NCBI GenBank assembly: GCA_003170875.1
Contig: PMYJ01000072.1
Coordinates: 2,076-10,718 of the forward strand
Reading direction: 5' to 3'
DNA: 8,643 nt
Source of the DNA: Candidatus Dormiibacterota bacterium
Lineage (GTDB): Bacteria; Chloroflexota; Dormibacteria; Aeolococcales; Aeolococcaceae
A model generated the notes under the pieces. That model was not told where the DNA came from and did no database searches. It saw only the letters and a list, made by a program, of their open reading frames with translations. Shown one piece after another: positions 1 through 5,839 of the stretch; position 1 is the first letter of the stretch; each line of letters starts with the position of its first letter. The position numbers were made by a program, and so were the translations under genes.

Positions 1-92
1 CCCAGCACCCGGAGCAAGGCGGTCCGGGAGATCCGCTCGGCGAAGGGATCGGGGAGCGGGAGCGTGCAGAGGACCGCCGGCATCCCGGCCAT
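1..92 (-). CDS. Possible N-terminal fragment of a leftward protein (cut by window edge)
   Basis: Reading leftward from an ATG at position 92 (second in-frame ATG at 83), the frame stays open to the window edge, giving about 30 residues that begin MAGMPAVLCTLPLPDPFAER. The pattern of a short beta-strand (PAVLCTLPL) followed by a helix would suit the start of a Rossmann-like enzyme, for instance a D-2-hydroxyacid dehydrogenase, but that is only a guess from the strand-helix pattern. No clear Shine-Dalgarno sequence precedes either ATG. Thirty open codons are weak evidence in GC-rich DNA, so this could be non-coding. The gene, if real, would be divergent from the helicase to its right. Confidence 0.35.
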   Translation of the reverse strand, partial: MAGMPAVLCTLPLPDPFAERISRTALLRVL

Positions 93-190
93 CGTACGGC
101 CCGCCCGGCGATCGCCGCAGCGGCCGCAGGTCCCGAGAATCGGGGGCCGGAAGAGGTCCGGACCGGGACCGTCAGCTGCCCGGGACCGCC

Positions 191-211
191 CTCCCCGAGG
201 GGATCGGGGAG
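191..211. repeat. 8-bp hairpin upstream of the helicase
   Basis: CTCCCCGA (191-198) pairs perfectly with TCGGGGAG (204-211) across a 5-nt loop. There is no T-tract on either side, so it is not a classic intrinsic terminator. It lies about 70-90 nt upstream of the helicase start and could be a 5' leader structure, a barrier between divergent units, or chance in GC-rich DNA. Its right part belongs to a 14-bp direct repeat with positions 45-58. Confidence 0.35.
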
Positions 212-265
212 CGATCGAAATGCACCGATCCGCCCCGTAAGAGTCCCAGAACGTCGCCGCTCGCG

Positions 266-271
266 TAGACT
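266..271 (+). promoter_or_regulatory. Candidate -10 element (TAGACT) of the helicase
   Basis: TAGACT fits the TANNNT -10 pattern of high-GC bacteria, and the same hexamer stands just upstream of the adenylyltransferase start at 5704. A -35 match is poor: GTCCCA at 243-248 with a 17-nt spacer shares three of six positions with TTGACA. If this is the -10 element, transcription would start near 278-279. That would exclude the GAGG at 272-275 from the mRNA, so the promoter and the ribosome-site reading of the TTG start cannot both hold. Confidence 0.3.
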
Positions 272-282
272 GAGGCTCAAGT

Positions 283-1521
283 TTGCGTTCCTCCAGTACG
301 ATGCGGTCGCGAAGACCGCCGGTCCTCAGACCCCGACCCACTCCTGTCGCAGCGGAAGAGGACCGAGATCTCTACTCTCCCCAGAGCTTCGAAAGCCTCG
401 GCCTGAGCTCGGCGATGCTGCGCACGGTGGCCGAGCTGGGCTTCGAGCAGACGACGCCGATCCAGACCGGCGCCATCCCGCCGGCGCTGCTCGGCAGCGA
501 CGTGATCGGCCAGGCCCACACGGGAAGCGGCAAGACCGCCGCCTTCGGGATCCCCATGGTGGAGCGCCTCGACCCGGACTCCGACACCCTGCAGGCACTC
601 GTGCTCTGCCCGACCCGGGAGCTGGCGGTGCAGGTCCACGACGACCTCGCCCGGCTGTCGGCGGGCCGGCTGCGCGCGCTGGCCATCTACGGCGGCGACT
701 CGATGTCACGCCAGCTCGACGGTATGCGCCATCACCCGCACATCGTGGTGGCGACCCCGGGCCGGCTCCGCGATCACCTGCAGCGCCGGTCGATCTCACT
801 GGGTGGCATCAGGATCGCGGTGCTGGACGAGGCCGACCGGATGCTGGACATGGGTTTCGCCCCCGACGTGGAGGCGATCCTGCGCGAGTGCCCCAAGCAG
901 CGCCAGACACTCCTCTTCAGCGCCACCATGCCGGACTGGGTGCGACGCATCGCCGGCCGCCACATGCACGACCCGGTCACCGTCGAGGTGAGCACACGGC
1001 CCGAGATCCCCGGGGAGGTCCGGCAGCTCTATGTCCGGAGCAGTTGGGCCGACAAGGTGGACACCCTCTGCCGCATCCTCGACCAGCCCGATGTGACCAT
1101 GGCGCTCATCTTCGTCGAGACCAAGCGCACCGCGGACCTGCTCCAGGTGCAGATCGAGCGGCGCGGCTACACGATCGGGGTCCTCCACGGCGACCTGAGC
1201 CAGAAGGAGCGCGACGACGCGATGCGGCGGTTCGTCGCCACCCACGTGCGCTCTCTGATCGCCACCAACGTGGCGGCGCGCGGCCTCGACATCGACGACA
1301 TCAGCCACGTCATCAACTACGACGTGCCCGGCACGCCGGACGACTACCTCCACCGCGTGGGCCGCACCGGCCGGGCGGGACGCAGCGGGGTCGCGATCAC
1401 GCTGATCACTCCGGCCGAGATCCTCAAACTCCGCGATGTCGAGCGGCATGCCCGCACGCACATCGAGGAAGCGACGCTCGACGTGGACTTCCCGCTCCAA
1501 CCCGTCTCCAACAGCGCCTGA
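283..1521 (+). CDS. DEAD-box ATP-dependent RNA helicase (minimal, RhlE/DeaD type)
   Basis: ATP-dependent RNA-unwinding enzyme that would act in the cytoplasm on structured RNA, in ribosome assembly, mRNA decay or cold adaptation. All core motifs are intact in the 412-residue reading: Q motif from F36 to Q61 (TPIQ), motif I AHTGSGKT 78-85, Ia PTRELA 110-115, Ib TPGR 158-161, II DEAD 182-185, III SAT 213-215, IV LIFVET 275-280, V ATNVAARGLDI 327-337 and VI HRVGRTGRAG 357-366. The protein ends about 45 residues after motif VI, so it lacks the C-terminal RNA-binding (DbpA-like) or basic tail of DeaD and many RhlE proteins. This leaves its RNA target unclear. The start is uncertain: TTG at 283 has GAGG seven nt upstream, whereas ATG at 301 has no ribosome site. 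Both leave an Arg/Pro-rich N-terminus before the core. The alpha/beta hydrolase follows 4 nt after the stop. The family call is firm; the subfamily is not. Confidence 0.95.
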   Translation: MRSSSTMRSRRPPVLRPRPTPVAAEEDRDLYSPQSFESLGLSSAMLRTVAELGFEQTTPIQTGAIPPALLGSDVIGQAHTGSGKTAAFGIPMVERLDPDSDTLQALVLCPTRELAVQVHDDLARLSAGRLRALAIYGGDSMSRQLDGMRHHPHIVVATPGRLRDHLQRRSISLGGIRIAVLDEADRMLDMGFAPDVEAILRECPKQRQTLLFSATMPDWVRRIAGRHMHDPVTVEVSTRPEIPGEVRQLYVRSSWADKVDTLCRILDQPDVTMALIFVETKRTADLLQVQIERRGYTIGVLHGDLSQKERDDAMRRFVATHVRSLIATNVAARGLDIDDISHVINYDVPGTPDDYLHRVGRTGRAGRSGVAITLITPAEILKLRDVERHARTHIEEATLDVDFPLQPVSNSA

Positions 1522-1525
1522 ATCC

Positions 1526-2365
1526 ATGAGGGAGGGCGGCAGCCGCTCATCCCCAGGGCCCGGGACCGGTTCGAGCGAAGATCCCCACCAGCCGCCCGAG
1601 CTCGCCCTCCACGACACCGGCGTCGGACCGGCCATCCTTCTCCTCCACGCCTTCCCCCTGGACGCCTCGCAGTGGGACCACCAGGTGGCGGCACTCTCCG
1701 GGGACTTCCGCTGCCTGCGTCCGGACATGTGGGGCTGTGGCGAGTCGCCGGAGCTGCCCGAACCGCTGCTCGCGACCGTCGACGGGTACGCCGCCGCGGT
1801 GCTCCGGAGCCTGGATGCGGCCGGGGTGGGTGAGTTCGTGGCGGTCGGTTCCTCCATGGGCGGGTACGCCGCCCTGGCTCTGCTGCGCCTCGCACCGGAG
1901 CGGCTGCGTGCCCTGGTGCTGGCCTCCGCGCGGGCGGCGGCCGACACCCCGGAGCAGGCGGACAACCGGCGCAAGATGGCCGGACTGGCGCTCCGGGACG
2001 GGGTCGAGACCGCCGTCCCGATGGTCAAGCGGCTGCTCGGGCCCGGGAGCCGGGAGGAGCCCCAGATCAGCGATCCCGTGGTAGGGCGGATCCGCCGCTG
2101 CCGTCCGGCGGGGATCGCGGCCTGCCAGGCGGCGATGGCGGGTCGGCCCGACAGCACGCCGCTGCTCGGCTTGGTGGGTGTGCCGGCCCTGGTGATCCAT
2201 GGCGATCAGGACGCGATCCTGAGCCTGGACGAGGCGCGGGACGAGGCCGCCGTCCTGCCGCGGGGCGAGCTGGCCGTGATTGCGGGGGCGGGCCACCTGG
2301 CCAACCTCGAGGATCCGCCCGCTTTCAGCGAGACACTCCGGGGGTTCCTGGCCCGGATCGGCTGA
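1526..2365 (+). CDS. Alpha/beta-fold hydrolase (PcaD/BioH-like)
   Basis: Serine hydrolase of the alpha/beta fold, 279 residues, probably cytoplasmic since no signal peptide is visible. The catalytic machinery can be read directly: an oxyanion-hole segment LLLHAFPLD 38-46, nucleophile elbow GSSMGG 108-113 with Ser110, an acidic residue in HGDQD (Asp229) and His257 in GAGHLANLEDP. The set of motifs resembles 3-oxoadipate enol-lactonases and pimeloyl-ACP methyl ester esterases, but these subfamilies share them, so the substrate cannot be named. ATG 1526 was chosen because upstream in-frame starts (from 1436) would overlap the helicase by about 85 nt. The first 25 or so residues are Gly/Ser/Pro-rich and not part of the fold. 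No Shine-Dalgarno sequence precedes the ATG. With a 4-nt gap after the helicase stop, translation is probably coupled to it and the two genes share one mRNA. A functional link between them is not implied. Confidence 0.9.
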   Translation: MREGGSRSSPGPGTGSSEDPHQPPELALHDTGVGPAILLLHAFPLDASQWDHQVAALSGDFRCLRPDMWGCGESPELPEPLLATVDGYAAAVLRSLDAAGVGEFVAVGSSMGGYAALALLRLAPERLRALVLASARAAADTPEQADNRRKMAGLALRDGVETAVPMVKRLLGPGSREEPQISDPVVGRIRRCRPAGIAACQAAMAGRPDSTPLLGLVGVPALVIHGDQDAILSLDEARDEAAVLPRGELAVIAGAGHLANLEDPPAFSETLRGFLARIG

Positions 2366-2401
2366 GCCACGGGTTCCGGCCCTCGCCGGGGCGGGACCGA
2401 C

Positions 2402-2424
2402 GCGGCCCATTCGGCGTGGGCCGT
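2402..2424. terminator. Hairpin between convergent genes
   Basis: CGGCCCA (2403-2409) pairs perfectly with TGGGCCG (2417-2423) across a 7-nt loop; an extra G-T pair at 2402/2424 can extend the stem. It lies in the 72-nt gap between the stop of the alpha/beta hydrolase and the stop of the leftward epimerase, where a bidirectional terminator is expected. There is no T-tract on either strand, so termination efficiency is unproven. Confidence 0.45.
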
Positions 2425-2437
2425 CACAGGGGCGCGC

Positions 2438-3406
2438 TCACGCGGCGGCGCGCACGGGTCGAGGTTCCCCCATGAGGGTCGCGAATCCGGTCCGCCACGA
2501 CTGGTGGTGCGGCTCCCATCCGAGCTCGCGCCTCGCCTTGGCGTTGGAAGCGCCCCGGATCTCGGTCATGGCGGCCACCACGAACTCTCCGGCCACCAGC
2601 CGGGCGAGCCACGCCGGCAACCTGAGCGGCGACGGCGCGCCGATCATCCTTGCCAGCGCGGGCAACCAGACGGCGGCCGGCGCCGGATCGTCGTCGACGA
2701 CGTTGTAGAGGCCCGGTGCGCCGCACTCCACCGCCTGCGCGGTGGCCTGGGCGGCGTCGTCCACGTGGAGGAAGGACCAGATTCCCGCCCCGCTCCCCAC
2801 CACCGGGAACCGTCTCCGCCGGAGATCTTCGAACTGCTCGCCCCCGGGCTCGAGCGACGTCCCAGGGCCATACAGGCCGCCGTAGCGGAGAACCACCCCC
2901 TCCAGCTCTGGCGCCGCCAGCACGGCCGTTTCCAGATGCCGGATGGCCGCCAGCGTCTCCCGCGCACCCCGGGGCGGATTGGGATCGAGCGGCTCCTCCT
3001 CGGATTTCGCCGGCCCGCCTACCCGTGCATACGGCCACCCGGCGTAGCTCTGGGCGACAAAGCGACGAGCTCCCGCGGCCCGTGCGGCCACCAGCAGGTT
3101 GTCCGTGCCCTCGGTCCGGAGTCGGTTGGTGGCGGCGAACGAGCGGTCGAGATGCCGGAAGTCCCGCATTCCCTTGAGGGCGGTGAGCTCGTGGATCACC
3201 ACCTCGGGACGGGCCTGCACCACGGCTGCGGTGACGGCCGCGGGATCCAGGGCATCAGCCACCGCGGGCGAGGCGCCCAGCGCCTCCAGCTCGGCCACCT
3301 TCGCCGGATGCCGGGTGAGCGCCACCACCGCGTGCCCGCGCTCGACCAGCACGGGTATCAGGCGCCGTCCGACGGCGCCACTGCCACCGGCCACGAAGAT
3401 CCTCAT
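2438..3406 (-). CDS. NAD(P)-dependent epimerase/dehydratase-like protein (extended/atypical SDR), ECF41 partner
   Basis: Rossmann-fold oxidoreductase of 322 residues. It starts with a beta-strand and a nucleotide-binding GGSGAVG at 7-13; Arg32 in TRHP after strand 2 favours NADP(H). Later SDR features are HVDDAA at 214-219, YNVVDDDP at 234-241 and the C-terminal SNAKARRELGWEP at 287-299. The canonical Tyr-x-x-x-Lys pair is not evident (SYAGWPYA at 120-127 has no Lys at the right spacing), so the chemistry is uncertain and it may be an atypical member. ATG 3406 was chosen because GGAGGG (3413-3418) lies 6 nt upstream; the ATG at 3412 would abut that site, and the longer frame to 3487 would cross the promoter. 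The gene is divergent from an ECF41-like sigma factor and has an exact ECF41-type promoter. In ECF41 loci, COE genes (carboxymuconolactone decarboxylase, oxidoreductase or epimerase) are the usual neighbour and target, so this is inferred to be the sigma factor's regulated output. Its substrate is unknown. Confidence 0.92.
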   Translation of the reverse strand: MRIFVAGGSGAVGRRLIPVLVERGHAVVALTRHPAKVAELEALGASPAVADALDPAAVTAAVVQARPEVVIHELTALKGMRDFRHLDRSFAATNRLRTEGTDNLLVAARAAGARRFVAQSYAGWPYARVGGPAKSEEEPLDPNPPRGARETLAAIRHLETAVLAAPELEGVVLRYGGLYGPGTSLEPGGEQFEDLRRRRFPVVGSGAGIWSFLHVDDAAQATAQAVECGAPGLYNVVDDDPAPAAVWLPALARMIGAPSPLRLPAWLARLVAGEFVVAAMTEIRGASNAKARRELGWEPHHQSWRTGFATLMGEPRPVRAAA

Positions 3407-3412
3407 CGCCAT

Positions 3413-3418
3413 CCCTCC
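3413..3418 (-). promoter_or_regulatory. Ribosome binding site deciding the epimerase start
   Basis: On the minus strand GGAGGG occupies 3418-3413, followed by ATGGCG and then ATG at 3406. The 6-nt spacing supports 3406 rather than the ATG at 3412, which touches the site, or the far-upstream start at 3487. Confidence 0.7.
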
Positions 3419-3445
3419 GGTCACCCAGGCCTTGTCACCGCTCGA

Positions 3446-3472
3446 GACGAGACAGAGCCGCAGGGTGTGACA
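3446..3472 (-). promoter_or_regulatory. ECF41-type promoter of the epimerase gene
   Basis: Reading leftward, TGTCACA occupies 3472-3466 and CGTC 3449-3446, separated by exactly 16 nt. This matches the bipartite promoter known for ECF41 sigma factors (-35 TGTCACA, -10 CGTC, spacer about 16). Transcription would begin near 3439, giving a leader of about 33 nt that contains the GGAGGG ribosome site. The -35 element sits inside a 13-bp palindrome, GGGTGT-G-ACACCC (3463-3475). Confidence 0.85.
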
Positions 3473-3481
3473 CCCGCCGCC

Positions 3482-3508
3482 TGTCACAGCCCCGGGGGTA
3501 GCCTCGTC
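3482..3508 (+). promoter_or_regulatory. ECF41-type promoter of the sigma factor gene (autoregulation)
   Basis: TGTCACA at 3482-3488 and CGTC at 3505-3508 are separated by exactly 16 nt, the same arrangement as the promoter facing the epimerase. The two -35 elements are 9 nt apart and point away from each other. Transcription would begin about 7 nt after CGTC, near 3515, leaving a leader of about 15 nt that is almost wholly the GGAGGAG ribosome site (3516-3522). The exact motif in this position suggests that the sigma factor drives its own gene. Confidence 0.8.
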
Positions 3509-3529
3509 TCACACCGGAGGAGACGAACC

Positions 3530-4471
3530 ATGCCGAGCACTGCGGGGCTGGACGACGAGCTCTACAGGGTCAACCGACCCCTGCTGATGTCCATCGCCTA
3601 CCGGATGCTGGGGAGCGTGAGCGAGGCCGAGGACATCGTGCAGGAGGCCTTCCTCCGCTACCACCGGTCGGCGGGCTCGGGGGAAGCGGTGGAGTCGCCA
3701 AAGGCGTACCTCTCGACCGTCACAACCCGCCTTGCCATCGACCACCTCCGCTCGGCCCGGATGCGCCGCGAGCACTACGTCGGCCAGTGGTTTCCCGAAC
3801 CGGTCCTCACCGGGGAGAACGAGGTCGAACGGCACGCCGAGATCGCCGAGTCGCTCTCGATGGCGTTCCTGGTGCTGCTCGAGCGGCTGTCGCCGGTCGA
3901 GAGGGCCGTGTTTCTGCTGCGCGAGGTGTTCGACTTCGGCTACGCAGAGATCGCGGAGATCGTCGGTAAGGGCGAGACCAACGTCCGGCAGATCGCGGTG
4001 CGCGCCCGACGCCACGTCGACGCTGGGCGGCCACGTTTCGAGACCGACCGGCAGCGCCGCGACGAGCTGGCGCACCGCTTCTTCGCCGCGCTGGAGGCGG
4101 GCGACCTGGCCGGGCTGCTGTCGACGCTAGCCCCCGACGTCACCATGGCCGGGGACGGCGGCGGCAAGGCGCCGGCGGTGCTGGAGCCGGTCCAGGGGCG
4201 GGAGCGCGTGGCCCGCTTCCTCCTCGGTCTGATGCGTCAGGGGGTCCGGCTGCGCCTGGAGATGCGGCCCGAAGAGGTGAACGGCGAGGCCGGGTCGGTG
4301 ATCACCGACCCGGGGGGCCGTGTGGTCACGGTGATGGTCCTGAACATCGCCAGCGGAGTGGTCCATGGGATCCGATCGGTGGTCAACCCCGACAAGCTGG
4401 GCCACCTCGGCCCGGTGGCCAACTTCGGGGAACTCCTCAAAGCCGACCGGGAGAGCCGGCATGATGAGTGA
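3530..4471 (+). CDS. ECF41-type RNA polymerase sigma factor with fused SnoaL-like C-terminal domain (SigJ-like)
   Basis: Extracytoplasmic-function sigma factor of 313 residues, about 120 longer than a plain ECF sigma. Region sigma-2 covers about 10-80 (LMSIAYRMLGSVSEAEDIVQ at 19-38, then AYLSTVTTRLAIDHLRS at 59-75). The linker holds WFPEP at 87-91, corresponding to the WLPEP signature of ECF41. Sigma-4 covers about 105-165, with SPVERAVFLLREVFDFGYAE (121-140) and the helix-turn-helix after it. A SnoaL/NTF2-like domain follows from about 177, with DGGGK at 209-213 and NPDKL at 286-290, the other two ECF41 signatures. In studied ECF41 proteins this domain regulates the sigma factor in place of an anti-sigma factor. 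No anti-sigma gene is seen here. ATG 3530 has GGAGGAG 7 nt upstream. The divergent epimerase and the paired promoters complete a typical ECF41 locus. The inducing signal is unknown. Confidence 0.95.
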   Translation: MPSTAGLDDELYRVNRPLLMSIAYRMLGSVSEAEDIVQEAFLRYHRSAGSGEAVESPKAYLSTVTTRLAIDHLRSARMRREHYVGQWFPEPVLTGENEVERHAEIAESLSMAFLVLLERLSPVERAVFLLREVFDFGYAEIAEIVGKGETNVRQIAVRARRHVDAGRPRFETDRQRRDELAHRFFAALEAGDLAGLLSTLAPDVTMAGDGGGKAPAVLEPVQGRERVARFLLGLMRQGVRLRLEMRPEEVNGEAGSVITDPGGRVVTVMVLNIASGVVHGIRSVVNPDKLGHLGPVANFGELLKADRESRHDE

Positions 4472-4502
4472 GGCCCTGTCGCATCCCCGCGTCAGGAGAG
4501 GG

Positions 4503-4519
4503 GCCGCTCAGCGAGCGGC
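4503..4519. terminator. 7-bp hairpin across the adenylyltransferase stop codon, between convergent genes
   Basis: GCCGCTC (4503-4509) pairs perfectly with GAGCGGC (4513-4519) over a 3-nt loop. It begins 32 nt after the sigma factor stop and covers the stop codon (4508-4510) of the leftward adenylyltransferase, so it could end transcription of either gene. No T-tract follows on either strand. The same bases encode the Ala/Arg tail of the adenylyltransferase, so pairing could also be a by-product of coding. Confidence 0.4.
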
Positions 4520-5704
4520 GAGCGCCGCCGGGGGAGACGCCGCAGGACGGGTGAGCGGAACCGCGCAGAAGCCCTCGTAGTCGATCGGCTCCGTGATGGT
4601 CGGGTGCTCCCCGCAGACCGGGCACTCCGGGTCACGCGGGACACGGAACTCTCGGAAGCGCATGTCGAGGGCATCGATGGCGAGCAGGCGGCCCGTGAGC
4701 GGCTGTCCGATACCGAGGATCAGCTTGACCACCTCGGTCGCCTGGAGCACGCCGACGATGCCGGGCAGCACCCCGAGCACCCCCGCCTCGGCGCAGGACG
4801 GGGCCTCCTCGGGCGGCGGCGGCAGGGGGTAGCGGCAGCGGTAGCAGGGCGACGCAAAGGGCACGACCGTCGAGACCTGGCCCTCGAAGCGGAAGATCCC
4901 GCCGTCGACCAGCGGCTTGCGCTCGAAGATGGCGACGTCGTTGGCCAGGTAGCGGGTCGGGAAGTTGTCGCAGCCGTTGACGATGACGTCGTACTGGCGG
5001 AAGAGGCGGGGCGCGCTCTCCCTGTTGAGCACCTCGTTGTGCTCGACCACATGGACGTCGGGGTTGAGGGCGGTGAGGGCGATCTTGGCGGACTGGGTCT
5101 TGGCCATCCCGACCCGGTCCTGGGTGTGCAGCACCTGGCGCTGGAGGTTGCTGACGTCGACGGTGTCGAAGTCGACCAGCCCGATGGTGCCCACCCCAGC
5201 CGCGGCCAGGTAGAGGGCGGCCGGCGAGCCCAACCCGCCGGTGCCGATGATCAGCACCTTGGCGTCGAGGAGCTTGCCCTGGCCTGCCTCGCCGATCTCG
5301 GGCATGAGCAGGTGGCGGCTGTAGCGGAGCTTCTGGTCGGCGGTCAGCGCCCGGGGGACGGTGAAGTGGAGGCCGGCGTCCTTCCAGGCGCCGAAGCCCC
5401 CGGACATCGAGGCGACGTCCCGGTAGCCCATCTCCCCCAGCGCCCGGGCGGCGAGCAGGGAGCGGATCCCGGCGGCGCAGTAGAGGGTGATCGGCGTGGA
5501 GCGGTCGGGCACTGCATCCTCGATCCGCAGCTCGATGTGGCCCTTGCTCAGGTGGAGGGCCCCGGGGATGTAGCCCTGGTCCCATTCGTCCTGTTCACGG
5601 ACGTCGATCAGCACCCGCTCATCGCCGTCGTGCACCTGGTGCGGGGTCAGCTCACGGACGTTCCGGCGGGCGGCGGCGAGGAGATCGCGGGAGGTCTGGG
5701 ACAT
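4508..5704 (-). CDS. Rhodanese-ThiF/MoeB fusion: sulfur-carrier adenylyltransferase/sulfurtransferase
   Basis: E1-like enzyme of 398 residues expected to adenylate the C-terminal Gly-Gly of a ubiquitin-like sulfur carrier (MoaD, ThiS or CysO type) and supply it with sulfur, for molybdopterin, thiamine or cysteine synthesis. Residues 13-113 form a rhodanese domain with the loop CAAGIR 76-81 and candidate persulfide Cys76. Residues 121-385 form the ThiF/MoeB domain: ATP-binding GTGGLGS 154-160, DFDTVDVSNLQRQ 178-190, NGCDNFPTRYLAND 243-256, CAEAGVLGVLPGIVG 304-318, and two zinc-binding Cys pairs, CYRC 287-290 and CPVC 361-364. The rhodanese is N-terminal, the reverse of MOCS3/Uba4 and mycobacterial MoeZ, where it follows the adenylation domain. 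ATG 5704 was chosen because TAGACT stands 7 nt upstream (leaderless) and the rhodanese fold starts soon after; the longer frame to 5785 would include that promoter. No MoaD, ThiS or other cofactor gene lies nearby, so the pathway cannot be assigned. Confidence 0.92.
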   Translation of the reverse strand: MSQTSRDLLAAARRNVRELTPHQVHDGDERVLIDVREQDEWDQGYIPGALHLSKGHIELRIEDAVPDRSTPITLYCAAGIRSLLAARALGEMGYRDVASMSGGFGAWKDAGLHFTVPRALTADQKLRYSRHLLMPEIGEAGQGKLLDAKVLIIGTGGLGSPAALYLAAAGVGTIGLVDFDTVDVSNLQRQVLHTQDRVGMAKTQSAKIALTALNPDVHVVEHNEVLNRESAPRLFRQYDVIVNGCDNFPTRYLANDVAIFERKPLVDGGIFRFEGQVSTVVPFASPCYRCRYPLPPPPEEAPSCAEAGVLGVLPGIVGVLQATEVVKLILGIGQPLTGRLLAIDALDMRFREFRVPRDPECPVCGEHPTITEPIDYEGFCAVPLTRPAASPPAALAAR

Positions 5705-5711
5705 GGGCAAA

Positions 5712-5717
5712 AGTCTA
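5712..5717 (-). promoter_or_regulatory. -10 element (TAGACT) of a probably leaderless adenylyltransferase mRNA
   Basis: On the minus strand TAGACT at 5717-5712 is followed by exactly 7 nt and then ATG at 5704. The TANNNT-N7-ATG layout is the known signature of leaderless transcripts in Actinobacteria and Deinococcota, where transcription starts at the A of the start codon. No Shine-Dalgarno sequence is present before this ATG, which agrees. The -35 region is weak (no close TTGACA match 16-18 nt upstream). Confidence 0.55.
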
Positions 5718-5749
5718 CCCGGTGGCGGGCTAATCTCGACTTGACGGGT

Positions 5750-5760
5750 CGGGATTCCCG
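5750..5760. repeat. Short inverted repeat in the divergent adenylyltransferase/EspR-like intergenic region
   Basis: CGGGA (5750-5754) and TCCCG (5756-5760) form a 5-bp inverted repeat around a single T. It lies 46 nt upstream of the adenylyltransferase start, in the 209-nt gap shared with the EspR-like gene. It could be a regulator site, but an 11-bp palindrome is within chance here. Confidence 0.2.
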
Positions 5761-5839
5761 CGAGCTCGGCGCGTCGTTGGGGCATCCGTCACCCCTGGTG
5801 CATCTGAGAAGTGCGTCGTGACATTTCAGAGGAGGCCGG

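Larger units (their letters stand above)
93..282. other. Upstream region of the helicase, rich in GC palindromes
   Basis: No gene was found in this 190-nt stretch. It contains a perfect 12-bp palindrome CGGCGATCGCCG (106-117), a NotI-type GCGGCCGC (120-127), a perfect 10-bp palindrome GGTCCGGACC (155-164) and a hairpin at 191-211 listed separately. Short GC palindromes are common in such DNA and none matches an operator I know. The stretch should hold the promoter of the helicase and perhaps that of the leftward fragment. Confidence 0.5.

Noticed and set aside
796..2157. 453-codon leftward open frame opposite the helicase and hydrolase
   Set aside because: It crosses two genes with clear catalytic motifs on the other strand and has no recognisable domain.
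3433..3439. Third TGTCAC-like element (TGTCACC) in the sigma/epimerase gap
   Set aside because: It has no CGTC 16 nt downstream on the same strand (3456-3459 reads AGCC) and lies within the epimerase leader.
2504..3529. Long rightward open frame running from 2504 into the sigma factor
   Set aside because: It lies antisense to the epimerase and crosses the promoter region. The sigma fold begins at ATG 3530, which has its own GGAGGAG ribosome site; the upstream part is low-complexity GC-driven open frame.
2402..4519. Classic intrinsic terminators at the convergent gene ends
   Set aside because: The hairpins at 2403-2423 and 4503-4519 lack T-tracts, so they are listed only as moderate-confidence candidates and not as proven terminators.
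5741..5769. TTGACG at 5741-5746 as a -35 element for a rightward promoter
   Set aside because: The expected -10 position (around 5764-5769) is GC-rich with no TANNNT match.
4604..5821. 405-codon rightward open frame opposite the adenylyltransferase
   Set aside because: The opposite strand carries a complete rhodanese-ThiF protein with all motifs; the antisense product is a compositional shadow.
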